Assembly: GCA_963854835.1 (NCBI GenBank)
Contig: OY978525.1
Location: 16,958,309-17,022,308 of the forward strand
From: Megamerina dolium
Taxonomy: Eukaryota; Arthropoda; Insecta; Diptera; Megamerinidae
Reading direction: 5' to 3'
DNA: 64,000 bases
Shown here: positions 9,743 through 20,639 of the stretch, in pieces
Numbering within the stretch: position 1 is the first letter of the stretch
Layout of the letters: each line of letters begins with the position of its first letter
Program-made: the position numbers and the translations under genes
Notes under the pieces: model-generated
What the model was told of the DNA's origin: nothing
The model's input: the letters and a program-made list of their open reading frames with translations, nothing else
Databases searched by the model: none

Positions 9743-11303
9743 TCTCCTTACAGTCGGCTGGGGCCGACCAAACTATACCCTGCATATGTAGATTTATATA
9801 TAAAAAGTTTACTCGAATATCCAACTTTTCTTTTATTTCCACTTTTCGAGAAACAATTTTTGCATATACTACTAATTTACACCCGAAATATGGTTGACTT
9901 TGACGAAGTAAAAGGATTTTAAGATAATTCCGAGGCTTAGTATGGGAGCTATATAAAAAGTGGGCGTGGCTTACCACTTTCTAGTAAATCCAATTAATTT
10001 TTCAATGTTAATCCACACCTTAAATTTGGTGTCCTACGTTGAATAGTTTCTAAGTTATGGTGTTTAACATTTTTGTTTAATTTCCTCAACTTTGTATGGG
10101 AGCCCCAATAAGAAGTGGGCGTGGTACGCTGATTTTCTGCCAGATTTTTGCCGACTACGATATTAATTTAAGTGTCAATTATGGTTATTGTAGACATAAG
10201 ATTGCCTAAGTTACAGCTGTTTCAATTTAAAATTTGTATGGGGGCTACGATAAACACTGCGCCCATTTTCTGTGAGCCTAGTTGCTCGTACAATACTAAT
10301 CCATACCCTAAGTCTCGTTGTCCTAGGCTAAATGGTTTGTAAGCTATGGAGCTTAAAATTTTAGTTTAATTCACTCGACTTTGTATGGGAGACCCATGAA
10401 GGAGTGTGCGTGGCACACTGATTTTCTGCCAGATTTTTGCCGACTACGATATTAATTTAAGTGTCAATTATGGTTATCCTAGACAGAAGATTGCCGAAGT
10501 TACAGCTGTTTCAATTTAAAATTTGTATGGGGGTTACGATAAACACTGGGCGTGGTGCGCCCATTTTCTGTGAGCCTAGTTGCTCGTACAATACTAATCC
10601 ATACCTTAAATCTGGTTATTCTACGCTGAATAGTTTGCAAGTTATAACCGGTAACATTTTTTTTAATTTCCGCAACTTTGTATGGGAGACCCAAAAAGGA
10701 GTGGGCGTGGCACATTGATTTTCTGCCATATTATTTCTGACTACCGTGTTAATCTAAGTGTCAATTATGGTTATTCTAGACAGAAGATTGTAGAAGTTAC
10801 AGCAGTTTCAATTTAAAAGAAGTACAGACACTTTGTATGAGAGCTACGCTAAAAAGTAGGCGTGGCTCAACCACTTTTGGCGAGGTTATATAGTAGTATA
10901 ATATAAGTCTATGTGCTAAATATTGTTGTCCCAAGTGGTATATTGTGTGAGTTATAGCAAGTTAAAGATTTTGAAAATTTCGAGGTTAGTCGCTTTGAAT
11001 GCTTGGTGTGGGCGTGGTTATTGCCCGATCATGCCCAATATCAATCCCCTCCGTACCCTTGGATCATAGATTACTTATGCCTAATTTCATCGAAATAGCT
11101 CAATATTTACTCAAGTTATCGTGCGAACCAGCCAGGTGACAGACAGACGGACGGACGGACGGACGGACATCGTTAAATCGAAAATTTAATCGACGCTGAT
11201 CACGAATATATATCCATGTCTATATCTCCGGAGATTCCTTCAAGTGGACACAAACATCTGACCGAAATGAATATACCATGCATATTGCATTATGCAGGGT
11301 ATA
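9743..11303 (+). repeat. ~155-bp-periodic repeat element, copy R1 (about 8 units)
   Basis: A non-coding element. It starts with an A-run, CTCCTTACAG and a perfect hairpin (GTCGGC-TGGG-GCCGAC), then TATACCCTGCATA (9774). It ends in the inverse, TATGCAGGGTATA (11291-11303). Inside, a motif GGGCGTGGC preceded by TATGGGAGC-type sequence recurs at about 9963, 10118, 10247, 10403, 10549, 10703, 10859 and 11012, so the period is near 155 bp. Near the right end is a (GGAC)n block. Short ORFs in it are not conserved between copies. Comparable GGGCGTGGC-rich repeats occur widely in fly genomes; family name not assigned. Confidence 0.85.
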
Positions 11304-11335
11304 ATAAATAAATAAATTTATAATAATAATAATAA

Positions 11336-11366
<31 letters not shown>

Positions 11367-11390
11367 ATTAATTAATTAATTAATGAATTA
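11304..11390. repeat. (AAAT)n / (TTAA)n low-complexity tract
   Basis: Tandem AATAAATAAATAAAT passing into TTAATTAATTAA, directly adjoining the end of the R1 repeat element. Confidence 0.9.
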
Positions 11391-12113
11391 ATGAAAAGAA
11401 GGAGCACGCTGTACAGTTTGTTACAATTAAGTCGGTGAAATAAATTGAATTGTAACAGGAATGACGAATTTCAAAAATGTATTTTGCAACTTCAAACAAC
11501 CTTAACACTTGGATACTTTTGTATCCTTATAGGAGAGTAGGTTCTTCTTCTTCTGTTCTTCTGAGAGTTTATGTAAAATTTAAACCAAATATGTTATTTT
11601 ATTCAAGGAAAAGGAAACAATAATGTTTAAGAAGAAATAATTTTATATTTTCGCGGGAGCTCTAGAAAAATCCTTTGTCTCTGGTATATGCTACCATCTC
11701 TCTTCCAGTGGTGGTACCTCTTTTCCAGTGTATAATCATTCTTTCATGGATTAAAGGTTAGAGGATATAACGTCAGCTACAAATAACTATCCAAAGTAAC
11801 CACCAAACACCGCTAATGTCACTGGTTTCTAATACAAGAGCTTAGTTAAAGTTTACAAAACATGAATTATATTCTGACAGTCTTACTGGAAGCGTTTCTG
11901 TTTTCATAAAAATTTCCTTTATTTCTTCTTCATTGTCAATTACCTCATCAAAAGGTGTCATTTTAAATTTCGCATTATTTTTTCATGGGTCGATACATGT
12001 TCGCACATTGCATTGAAATGAAAATACACTACAAAAACGGTGAAAATATCGCGAACACGATTCGTACAGTTCGTACTGTGATATAAAGACTGCAACTAGT
12101 CCAGTTCGTCCGG
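11391..12113. other. Intergenic, no gene seen
   Basis: AT-rich sequence without an ORF of note. It contains CTTTTCCAGTG-type short repeats near 11705-11730 only. Confidence 0.55.
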
Positions 12114-12710
12114 CTAGGTAGGTAGGTAGGTTGAAACGACTCAGAGCAAATGAGGTCTATTGTGATGCCGCAGGTGGGCTACCCCATTTCCCTTGGGAAC
12201 CAACCCGAGCTTCGGGTAAAGTGTAATATGCTTCAAAGCTGACAGTAAACCAGCTCGGCGCGATTGTGCTTAAAATGACTTCCCAAATAACTCATTCTGC
12301 GACGAGCCAGTACCGGACACTCACACATAAGGTGAGTTATGGACTCCGGTACTTCCTCGTCGCCGCATATCCGGCAGTAGTCAGGAGCAGTGATGCCTAG
12401 CCTATTTGCATGTCTACCTATAAGGCAATGCATCGTAATGATTTCCAACAGTATACTAACCGCGTGTCTGTTAAGTACCTGTAGGACCTTTGTTCGTTTT
12501 ATGTTGTAATGCCGGCCAGATTGATCAGGTAGTTGCACATGAGTGTTCCAGTCCCCATCTGGCATTCGTCTTCTGCAATGCGTCTGAGGCTAGGAGAAGT
12601 TTACACATTGCCATTGGAATGCCAATACTCTCCTTATTAGAAAGAGTTTGCAACGTTGTACCCTTCTTTGCTAGCTCGTCCGCGGTCTCGTTCTATGATC
12701 ATCCGTCTAG
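12114..12710 (-). mobile_element. LINE fragment with RNase H end and zinc-knuckle tail
   Basis: Reading leftward, the minus strand encodes ADELAKKGTTLQTL (the last part of a LINE-type RNase H). It continues to a Cys-His tail (YCRICGDEEVPESITHLMC, CPVLARRRM), typical of I/R1/Jockey-related elements that carry RNase H. The element ends in a tetranucleotide tail, (TAGG)n on the plus strand at 12116-12131. The frame is broken, so it is a dead 5'-truncated copy. A related fragment lies at 38168-38640. Confidence 0.8.
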
Positions 12711-13400
12711 GTCAACTGAAAACATCGCAGTTGCAGCTGAGAGTGTGGCTGAACACCCAGGTTTGTCCATTTCGCGACAAACACAGGAATTGGACTTATC
12801 CAAAGTCTCTTTGCACAGTATTTTGCATAAAAATCTTATAATACATGCTTATAAGGTGAAGTTCACACAAGAATTGAAACCTTTAGATCATGGAAAACGG
12901 CGTACATTCACAGATTGGGTGCTGGAAATGCATGAAGACGATCATGATTTTTCAAACAAAATTATTTTGAATGATGAAGTTCATTTTCATCTATCTGGGT
13001 AAGTGAATAACCAAAATTGTCACATCTGGGACTCCGAAAACCCAAGAGAAATGATCGAACAACCTCTCCATCCACAACGAGTAACAGTTTAGTGCAATTT
13101 TTGGAGTGGTGGTCTCATTTTGCCATATTTTATTTTTTGCATTGGCAAATGATATAGACTGAAATTTATGCTAGGGTCTTGAATCACATTAATTTTCAGC
13201 AGGATGGTGTCACATGACTTAACATCTTTCGACTTTTTTTTGAGGCTACGTTAAAGATAAAGTCAACGCCAATGCTCCAGCAAATATTAAAGCACTCATA
13301 GATAATAGTAGAGTTGTTATTTACGAGATATAGCCGGAATTATGCGAAAGTGTGATGAAAATTTGCATAAAAAGTGTGGCCACCTGCAAGAAGAGTCGCT
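12685..13400 (+). pseudogene. Tc1/mariner-superfamily (IS630-like) transposase remnant
   Basis: Conceptual translation shows ENIAVAAESVAEHPGLSISR, then HGKRRTFTDWVLEM and IILNDEVHFHLSG (first catalytic Asp region), CHIWDSENPREM, QPLHPQRVTV and, after a stop, a GGLILPYF-like stretch. Near 13260-13380 comes ANIKALIDNSRVVI. These match the order of motifs in a common insect DDE transposase with an N-terminal HTH. A stop follows the TVW-equivalent position and later parts shift frame. No terminal repeats were found. Confidence 0.8.
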
Positions 13401-13483
13401 GCGGACATTTGGGAGATATGGTATTCCATTACTAAGCTCAGAGTTTGTACTTTGGATTCAAATAAAATTATCAGCTCTCAGAA

Positions 13484-15072
13484 CTACCCGACCTAACAAA
13501 GAAAACAACAAATTTGAGAACATTTTTCTTGGTTTCTCAACATAATCTCCTTTTATCTCTATACACTTTTCCCAGCGATATTGTATAGCTTCGATACCCT
13601 GTTTATGGTATGAACTGTCTAGCTCATTAAAATAGCCATCTACTGCAGATCCCACCTCTTCAAATTTGTAAATATTTTTCCACCAAGCCGTTTTTTTTTA
13701 AATTTGGAAATGGAAAATAATCCAAAGGAGCTAAATCTGGCGAATAAGCAATCCGAGATTTAACTCATTGATTTTGGCCATCGCAATAGCGGATGTGTGA
13801 ACTGGTTCATTGTCTTGATGAAATAACACTTTCTTTTTGGCAAAATGCGGCCTTTTTTATTTAATTTCATCACTTAAACGCTGCAATAAATTAGCATTAG
13901 CCGTTGATTGTTTTGCCTTTTTGAAGATAATCAATAAAAATTATCACACGTGCATCCCAAAAAACAGGCACCATAACCTTGCCTGCAGATAGAACAGTCT
14001 TCACCTTCTTTGGACACGATTCTCCCCTTTCAGTCTACTGTTTTGACTGCTACTTTGTCTCAGGTGTGAAGTGATGGACTGAGACATGGGTCCACCACTA
14101 CATACCTGAGACAAACAGTCTATTGAAACATCTGCATGACGTTGTTTTTGTTATATTGTGAGCAAACGCGGCACCCATCTTGCATACAGCTTTTTCATCT
14201 CCAATTTTTCGGCCAATATACGATGTATAGCACTTTTTGAAATGCCTGTAATTTTAAATAGCTCACGCACCTTCAGCTGGCGATCACCCAATACAATTTT
14301 GTGGATTTTCTTAACCTTTTCTGTCGTGGCCACCTCAATTGGTCGACCACCACGGTGTTCATCTTGGCAGCTCGTACGTCCTCGTTTAAACACTGTCACC
14401 CAATATTTTATGGTCGTAAACGAAGGAGCAAACCAGAGTAGAAACTAGTTCGGCTTTAATATTCGTTGGACTGAGACCTTTCAAATGAAAGTATTGAATT
14501 ACATAAAAAAATAAATAAATATGTGGCACATAAAGCCCCAAAGGGTTCATTGGCCGAGCATCTCTTCCATTACTGTTGTGCGTCTTAAATTTTGGACAAT
14601 ATTAGAAGGGACCTACTTATTTTAGCCGGTTCCGAACGGCAGAACACTTGTGACATCACTTTTTCTGAGCTTTGTCACAGAGTTCTTTATGAAGCTTTTT
14701 CATGGCAAGTTGTTGCTGTCGGAAGAATTGCCAATTGCTTGCCGACAGGTGGGTACCGTTCGAAAGAAATAAAATTTTTCTTATTCGATATTAAATTTGT
14801 TATGCATCAGCCGGGGATTGAACCACGACCAACAGATCAGAAGACGAACACACTAACCACTGAGCTACGGCACCCATTGAATTATATAACGGTGACCAAT
14901 TTTTTCCATGTTTACAAATTCACTGAGGTCGTTAACTTTCGATAGCTCCAAAAAAGATATTAATCAACGTGGCGCCTTGAAACTTAAAACATATATTTTA
15001 TAAGGTTGCCACTTTTCACCAAAGTAATTCTCTTCAAACTACTGCCGCCATCTATATGTCAGGTCGGGTAGT
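13484..15072 (-). mobile_element. Mariner element, decayed, with nested SINE
   Basis: The ends are inverted: ACTACCCGACCT at 13484 and AGGTCGGGTAGT at 15061-15072. The transposase is on the minus strand. An open piece at 14151-14399 holds the second HTH (RQLKVRELFKITGISKSAIH) and ARWVPRLLT. Downstream come VMVPVFWDARV- and NEPVHTS-like segments with stops and shifts. The SINE at 14506-14875 sits near the transposase 5' end. Without it the element is about 1.2 kb, normal for mariner. Confidence 0.85.
14506..14875 (-). mobile_element. tRNA-derived SINE, copy 2 (nested in mariner)
   Basis: The full-length SINE is in reverse orientation: tail AAATAAATATGTGGCACATA on the left, tRNA-like head ending GCTACGGCACCC on the right. 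It is flanked by a direct repeat, ATTGAATTA (14493-14501 and 14876-14884; one mismatch if extended). This is the target-site duplication of a retroposition event into the mariner. Confidence 0.88.
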
Positions 15073-15406
15073 ATTGGGACCGCCCTCGTACTTGGTATTT
15101 GCAGTTATGGACTAGTAACAGATCACATATTTTTTTAGTCCACGCTATTTGAAACGGCAATTGCAAGTCTTTGCTAAGAGTGATTTGAAGTTTGCACCTT
15201 AGAGTATGATAAAAATTAAACTGGAAAGATTTATAGAAGAAAAAAAATAATTACTTAGATTTTCTATTTAATTCCTGAAGTATACATCTTCTTCTTGGAC
15301 AAAAATGTGCTTTAAAAATAAGTCTCCTTACATTTTTATCCACGCGTTGAATAGGATCGAATTACAAAAACTACATGGTTACCAAATGTATGGTTGACTA
15401 GTTAAA

Positions 15407-16673
15407 AAAAAATCTCCTTACAGTCGGCTGGGGCCGACCAAACTATACCCTGCATATGTAGATTTATATATAAAAAGTTTACTCGAATATCCAACTTTTC
15501 TTTTATTTCCACTTTTCGAGAAACAATTTTTGCATATACTACTAATTTACATCCGAAATATGGTTGACTTTGACGAAGTAAAAGGATTTTAAGATAATTC
15601 CGAGGCTTAGTATGGGAGCTATATAAAAAGTGGGCGTGGCTTACCACTTTCTAGTAAATCCAATTAATTTTTCAATGTTAATCCACACCTTAAATTTGGT
15701 GTCCTACGTTGAATAGTTTCTAAGTTATGGTGGTTAACATTTTTGTTTAATTTCTTAACTTTGTATGGGAGCCCCAATAAGAAGTGGGAGTGGTACGCTG
15801 ATTTTTCGCCAGATTATTTCCTACTACGATATTAATTTAAGTGTCAATTATGGTTATTCTAGACAGAAGATTGCCGAAGTTACAGCTGTTTCAATTTAAA
15901 ATTTGTATGGGGGCTACGATAAACACTGGGCGTGGTGCGCCCATTTTCTGTGAGCCTAGTTGCTCGTAAAATACTAATCCACACCTTAAATCTCGTTATT
16001 CTACGCTGAATAGTTTGCAAGTTATAACCGGTAACATTTTTTTTTAATTTCCACAACTTTGTATGGGAGACCCAAAAAGGAGTGGGCGTGGCACATTGAT
16101 TTTCCGCCATATTATTTCCGACTACCGTGTTAATCTAAGTGTCAATTATGGTTATTCTAGACAGAAGATTGTAGAAGTTACAGCAGTTTCAATTTAAAAG
16201 AAGTACAGACACTTTGTATGGGAGCTACGCTAGAAAGTAGGCGTGGCTCATCCACTTTTGGTGAGGTTATATAGTAGTATAATATAACTCTATGTGCAAA
16301 ATATTGTTGTCCCAAGTGGTATATTGTGTGAGTTATAGCAAGTTAAAGATTTTGAAAATTTCGAGGTTAGTCGCTTTGAATGCTTGGTGTGGGCGTGGTT
16401 ATTGACCGATCATGCCCAATATCAATCCCCTCCGTACCCTTGGATCATAGATTACTTATGCCATCGAAATAGCTCAATATTTACTCAAGTTATCGTGCGA
16501 ACCAGCCAGGTGACAGACAGACGGACGGACGGACGGACATCGTTAAATCGAAAATTTAATCGACGCTGATCACGAATATATATCCATGTCTATATCTCCG
16601 GAGATTCCTTCAAGTGGACACAAACATCTGACCGAAATGAATATACCATGCATATTGCATTATGCAGGGTATA
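15407..16673 (+). repeat. ~155-bp-periodic repeat element, copy R2 (about 6 units)
   Basis: It has the same start (hairpin, then TATACCCTGCATA), the same end (TATGCAGGGTATA) and the same orientation as R1, and is nearly identical over shared parts. It is ~300 bp shorter because it has two fewer internal units: GGGCGTGGC-type motifs near 15632, 15785, 15930, 16085, 16241 and 16392. Confidence 0.85.
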
Positions 16674-17200
16674 AAAACACCTCACCTGTCGTTATATACA
16701 ATCGGTATCGGTATTTTAAATTTATATTGCGAATATTCTCATTGAAGAATACCATGAACCATAAGCATAAGATCTACTGAAAAACGTTTAACAAATTCGC
16801 AAAAGGATACGTTTGTTTAGGATCCAGTACCATATCTCCGACCCAAATAATAAAAATATATATAATTGATGTATAGGAGAATGGTAAAAGTTTTAATCGA
16901 AATTTTGAAATATAGCTTTCGAACTACAGACGGCAATAAAAGCAAGGTAATTTAGCGTAAGTTTAATAAGGCCATTGCGCCTTAGCAAATTAATTACAAT
17001 CAGTGAATTTATGTATAAATCAAATTAATCCAAATATGTAGATATAAGTAATGAAAACAAAACTGATTATTTTATTTAAAAAAATATAAATAAATACTAT
17101 AATCTACAAAGTAAAAAGGGAAAATATTTAATTTATAACTTCTCATATATTAACAATAATGGCTACGATTAGATTTGCAAAATACAAGAATAAAACTCAA
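16674..17200. other. Upstream region of T3, no other gene seen
   Basis: AT-rich spacer leading to the T3 TATA box. No ORF or repeat family recognised. Confidence 0.6.
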
Positions 17201-17202
17201 AG

Positions 17203-17210
17203 TATAAAAA
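17203..17210 (+). promoter_or_regulatory. TATA box of T3
   Basis: TATAAAAA lies 57-64 bp before the chosen ATG at 17267. An ACAGTTA initiator-like motif is about 25 bp downstream. This makes the upstream in-frame ATG at 17159 non-transcribed, so it fixes the start of T3. Confidence 0.75.
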
Positions 17211-17266
17211 CGTACGGACTCGCGTATAAACAGTTATATTCGTACTTTCACGACCTACCCACCAAG

Positions 17267-18046
17267 ATGCTAACTGGTACCATTGTAATATTTACATTTC
17301 TGATGCTTACGGCCGCTTTGGCCGATACCAATCAATTTGGTATGGTACCAATACCAGATGGTCGTATCGTTGGCGGAGTCTCAGCTGATATCACTCAATA
17401 TCCACATCAAATATCAATGCGTTACAATGGCAAACATCGTTGTGGTGGTAGTATTTACTCGGAAAATATTATTATTAGTGCAGCACATTGTGTAAAGGGT
17501 GTTGATGCAACGCGTCTGAGCATTGTTGCCGGAATAACACTTCTAAGTGAGAAGGGTATTGAACTGCCAGTGGAAAAATATCTTATACATCAGAATTACA
17601 ATTCAATTAATAATGACAATGACGTTGCAATTTTGTGGTTGAGTGGAAAATTCCCTTTGAGTAACAGCATCCAACCGATATCATTGGCTAGAGAACGTCC
17701 AGAACTTGGCACACCAGTTACTGTTACCGGCTGGGGTACATTAGTTGAAGGTGGCTCGATACCAGATCAGTTGCAAGAAGTCGATGTTAATATTGTTAAT
17801 AATTCTGCGTGTAAAAGTGCTTATTCGTTCCTATTGACAAGTCGTATGTTATGTGCCGGTGTCGAAGCTGGTGGTAAGGATGCTTGTCAAGGTGATTCTG
17901 GTGGTCCATTAGTTGTTGACAACACACTATTGGGCATTGTTTCATGGGGCATGGGATGTGCACGCGAAGGTTATCCTGGTGTTTATGCTTCAGTACCTGA
18001 CTTACGCAAATGGATTTTGCAGGCAATCGAGAGTAAAACGAATTAG
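17267..18046 (+). CDS. T3: secreted trypsin-like serine protease (259 aa)
   Basis: Trypsin-type S1A protease. The frame is open from 17159, but a TATA box inside that extension and a proper signal peptide (MLTGTIVIFTFLMLTAALA) place the start at 17267. Propeptide cleavage after R33 (DGR|IVGG). Triad H74 (SAAHC), D119 (NDNDVA), S211 (GDSGGP); pocket D205 (KDAC). Wall SWGMGCAR is canonical. Single exon. AATAAA at 18088-18093, about 40 bp past the stop. It stands alone on the plus strand among mainly minus-strand neighbours. Confidence 0.95.
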   Translation: MLTGTIVIFTFLMLTAALADTNQFGMVPIPDGRIVGGVSADITQYPHQISMRYNGKHRCGGSIYSENIIISAAHCVKGVDATRLSIVAGITLLSEKGIELPVEKYLIHQNYNSINNDNDVAILWLSGKFPLSNSIQPISLARERPELGTPVTVTGWGTLVEGGSIPDQLQEVDVNIVNNSACKSAYSFLLTSRMLCAGVEAGGKDACQGDSGGPLVVDNTLLGIVSWGMGCAREGYPGVYASVPDLRKWILQAIESKTN

Positions 18047-18246
18047 ATAATTATGCATAGTGATTGATGATATGTAAAATTTTTCAAAATAAATTGAATT
18101 GACATTGAATTTTCAATTTAATTTAGTATAACTTATCAAATAAAATATTATTCCATTCGTTTGTTAGGCTCCTAAGGCTTTAAAAGTCCATACATGCCAG
18201 TCTATAATATTCACCAAAGCTGTTGTAATTTTTTGTTTATGAATTC

Positions 18247-18545
18247 CATCTCAGTGGGTCCAATCCTCGGCTGAAGCACAACTTTAATATTGAAAAGATT
18301 TATCTTTCAAACGGCACCTATCTGTCAGCAAGCAATTGTCAGTTCTTGCGGCAGTACCAATTTGCCATGAAAAAGTTTCCAAAAAAGCTCTAAGACAAAA
18401 GTGATGTCGCAAGGGTTCTGCCGCCATTCGGAATCGCCTAATATTAGTAGGTCCCTTCTCGTACCATCAAAGAAGTTAACACGCACAACAGTACTGAAAG
18501 AGAAACTCGGCCAAAGGGCCCTTCGGGGCCTATAATTGCCACATA
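18247..18545 (+). mobile_element. Degenerate tRNA-derived SINE, copy 3
   Basis: Partial tRNA-like head (TCTCAGTGG.. CCTCGGCTGAAGC), then recognisable body (GCAAGCAATTGTCAG, AGTGATGTCGCAAGGGTTCT) and the tail motif TTGCCACATATTGAC. Many substitutions and a short insertion after TTCTGCCG mark an older copy. Confidence 0.8.
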
Positions 18546-19735
18546 TTGACTTTTTTTTTCTTACTTTCGTCCAAGAGGTTAGTGAAATTCTAATTTTTAA
18601 ATATTTTTTAAAGAGAAGAAGAAGATATTTTCGCAATTTATCAACTTAATATTATAATTGACGGTGACATTGAATCCTAACGACTTCTGTATAGAATATG
18701 TATTAGATAGGTTGAACTGGAGAACTCAATCAGTCGTAAGATTCGACAAATGCCAAAAAAATATGTTCATATGTGCTTCGATCTCTTTGTGGAATTTGTA
18801 ATGTTCGAAAAAAGTTTTGACCTTAAAAATAGTGGAGTTGGAATGAGGAAAAATGGTAAAAGTTCAAACAATTAAGAACAAGTTCGATCCACATTAATTT
18901 TTTTCTCCTCAATGTTTTTCCAAAACATACTTTCCTCCTATTTTCATCCCTTAGGGAGGGAAATCACCTAATGCACCCATATCTACCATGGGATCGGCTC
19001 TAGAAAGCTGGAATTTAAAGTTGATCCCATTATAAATATTCCTCCTCAACATTTTACTTGAAGATACTAACTACAATATTTATCTCCATCCCATACAAAA
19101 TGGACAAGAAACCTCTTTAATGTGAAATCAATTTATAATCGCCTATATTTCAAAAGAGCCTTTAACTTTGAAAAAAGTGAATTTAAAATTCTGCAAAAAT
19201 TCATGACTTTTGCACATTATATTCCCGTGTTGCTTTGCATATTGAATCCTTTTGTCGAAGTTCGAAAACTTAGTCAAGTCTGCCCAGTATCATGTGCTCC
19301 TAGAGATCTTACAGATATATGTAAGTGAAATTTTCGAAAAATAGCTGGTAGACTTCAAAAACAGAGTTGACTTTTTTTTTGTGTTGCATAGACAACACTT
19401 ATATTCTTATATTCTGGATTTTCCATCCATCAATCTCAATGCTCTTTATCTTCGATTTTCCATGTAATTTTTACAATAAAATTGTTAGTCACCATTACAA
19501 ACATGCACTTATCAATAACAAAAGATTTTATATTTAAAAGTCAATAAATTTAGTTGGATTTTATAGTTTATTGCGACGCACAATATTTTATTAATATTGT
19601 ATTGCAATATTATAACTAAACGCTATATCATAGCAAAAAACGAATATATTGCACTTACAACTTAATCTTCATTGATAAGCAACGAAGTTTCCTTGAATAA
19701 TGGAAAATAGTACATTGTTATCATAAGAGTATTAA
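18546..19735. other. Intergenic, no gene seen
   Basis: AT-rich sequence between the T3 and T4 3' ends. The open stretch at 19122-19328 has no recognisable domain and is not supported as a gene. Confidence 0.55.
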
Positions 19736-19748
19736 TTTATTTTGTAAA

Positions 19749-20558
19749 TTATAAATTTATATTTGTAGCAATAGTGTCATCAATCCATTGTTTCAAACTA
19801 GTTACATATGTATAAACCCCTGGATATCCGGGACGTGCACATCCGCGTCCCCACGATACCAAACCGATTAATTCATTGTCAATTATCAATGGTCCGCCAG
19901 TGTCACCCTGGCAGGCGTCTCTCCCACCAGCATATAAATGCCCAGCACATATCATATGTTCGGTAATCTCACCATTGCCATATGATTTTAAGCAATCAGC
20001 ATCACTAACAATGGGTACATTAGTTTCCTCCAGGCTTATCGAAGACGGACCATATTCCTTGCGATAACCCCAACCGGCAATGATGCCAATTTTTCCAATA
20101 GCCGGTCGATAATTGGTAATTTGAATACGTCCCACATTGAAAAGTCCCAAATTGAATGGCACACCCACCATTAATAGTCCAATATCATTATCTACTGTCC
20201 ATGCTGAGTAATTTTGATGGGCAATCCATTTAACTACTGGATACTGTATACCATCAGCACCTGTACGTGTATTAGCACCGGCCACAATTACAACGCGTAC
20301 GTTGTCATGAATTTTTTGTACACACTGTGCCGCTGTTATAACAACATATTCCGTATAAATGACACCACCACATTCATGCCAATATGAGCCATTCGCAATC
20401 GTTCGATATCGTATAGAAACTAAATATGAATGTTTTGCAATATCCACCTGTTCGCCACCTATTATACGAGCTGATTGCTGTTGCTGGTGTATCTCAGCAT
20501 TTGCAAGTATTGTTGTGTATGCCAAGAATGTTAAAATCCAAAAGCGATACATATTCAT
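19749..20558 (-). CDS. T4: secreted serine protease homologue, predicted inactive (269 aa)
   Basis: S1A fold with two triad residues changed: His to Gln (Q78 in ITAAQC) and Ser to Thr (T220 in GDTGGP). D125 is kept (DNDIGL). The rest is well preserved: signal peptide about 1-21, activation site R31|IIGG, pocket D214 (RDAC), GRGCARPGYPGVY, six Cys and an intact full-length frame. This points to a selected pseudoprotease more than a decaying gene. Thr at 195 could give trace activity but loss of His should abolish normal catalysis. In-frame ATGs exist at 20600, 20558 and 20552; 20558 gives the best signal peptide. TTTATT (polyA signal on minus) at 19736-19741. Confidence 0.9.
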   Translation of the reverse strand: MNMYRFWILTFLAYTTILANAEIHQQQQSARIIGGEQVDIAKHSYLVSIRYRTIANGSYWHECGGVIYTEYVVITAAQCVQKIHDNVRVVIVAGANTRTGADGIQYPVVKWIAHQNYSAWTVDNDIGLLMVGVPFNLGLFNVGRIQITNYRPAIGKIGIIAGWGYRKEYGPSSISLEETNVPIVSDADCLKSYGNGEITEHMICAGHLYAGGRDACQGDTGGPLIIDNELIGLVSWGRGCARPGYPGVYTYVTSLKQWIDDTIATNINL

Positions 20559-20614
20559 CTTTGACAAGCTCGATTGAAACTGTTTTAATCGCGCCGTCAT
20601 CGCATTATTGTTAA

Positions 20615-20625
20615 GGTATTAAATA
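20615..20625 (-). promoter_or_regulatory. Shared promoter element of T4 (TATTTAATACC)
   Basis: On the minus strand TATTTAATACC lies 57-67 bp upstream of the T4 start. The identical 11-mer is found upstream of T5. It probably serves as a TATA-like box. Confidence 0.55.
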
Positions 20626-20639
20626 AAACCAATAAAAAT

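Noticed and set aside
9729..9977. 81-82 aa ORF repeated at 9.7 and 15.4 kb (also 10.5/15.9 kb ORFs)
   Set aside because: It recurs only because the non-coding repeat is copied. The R3 and R5 copies break it and it has no domain.
9743..11303. CRISPR-like array in the periodic repeat
   Set aside because: Units are ~155 bp and diverged throughout, without short identical repeats and unique spacers; the host is a eukaryote.
19122..19328. 68-aa ORF between T3 and T4
   Set aside because: No domain, promoter or splice signals; composition matches random AT-rich frame.
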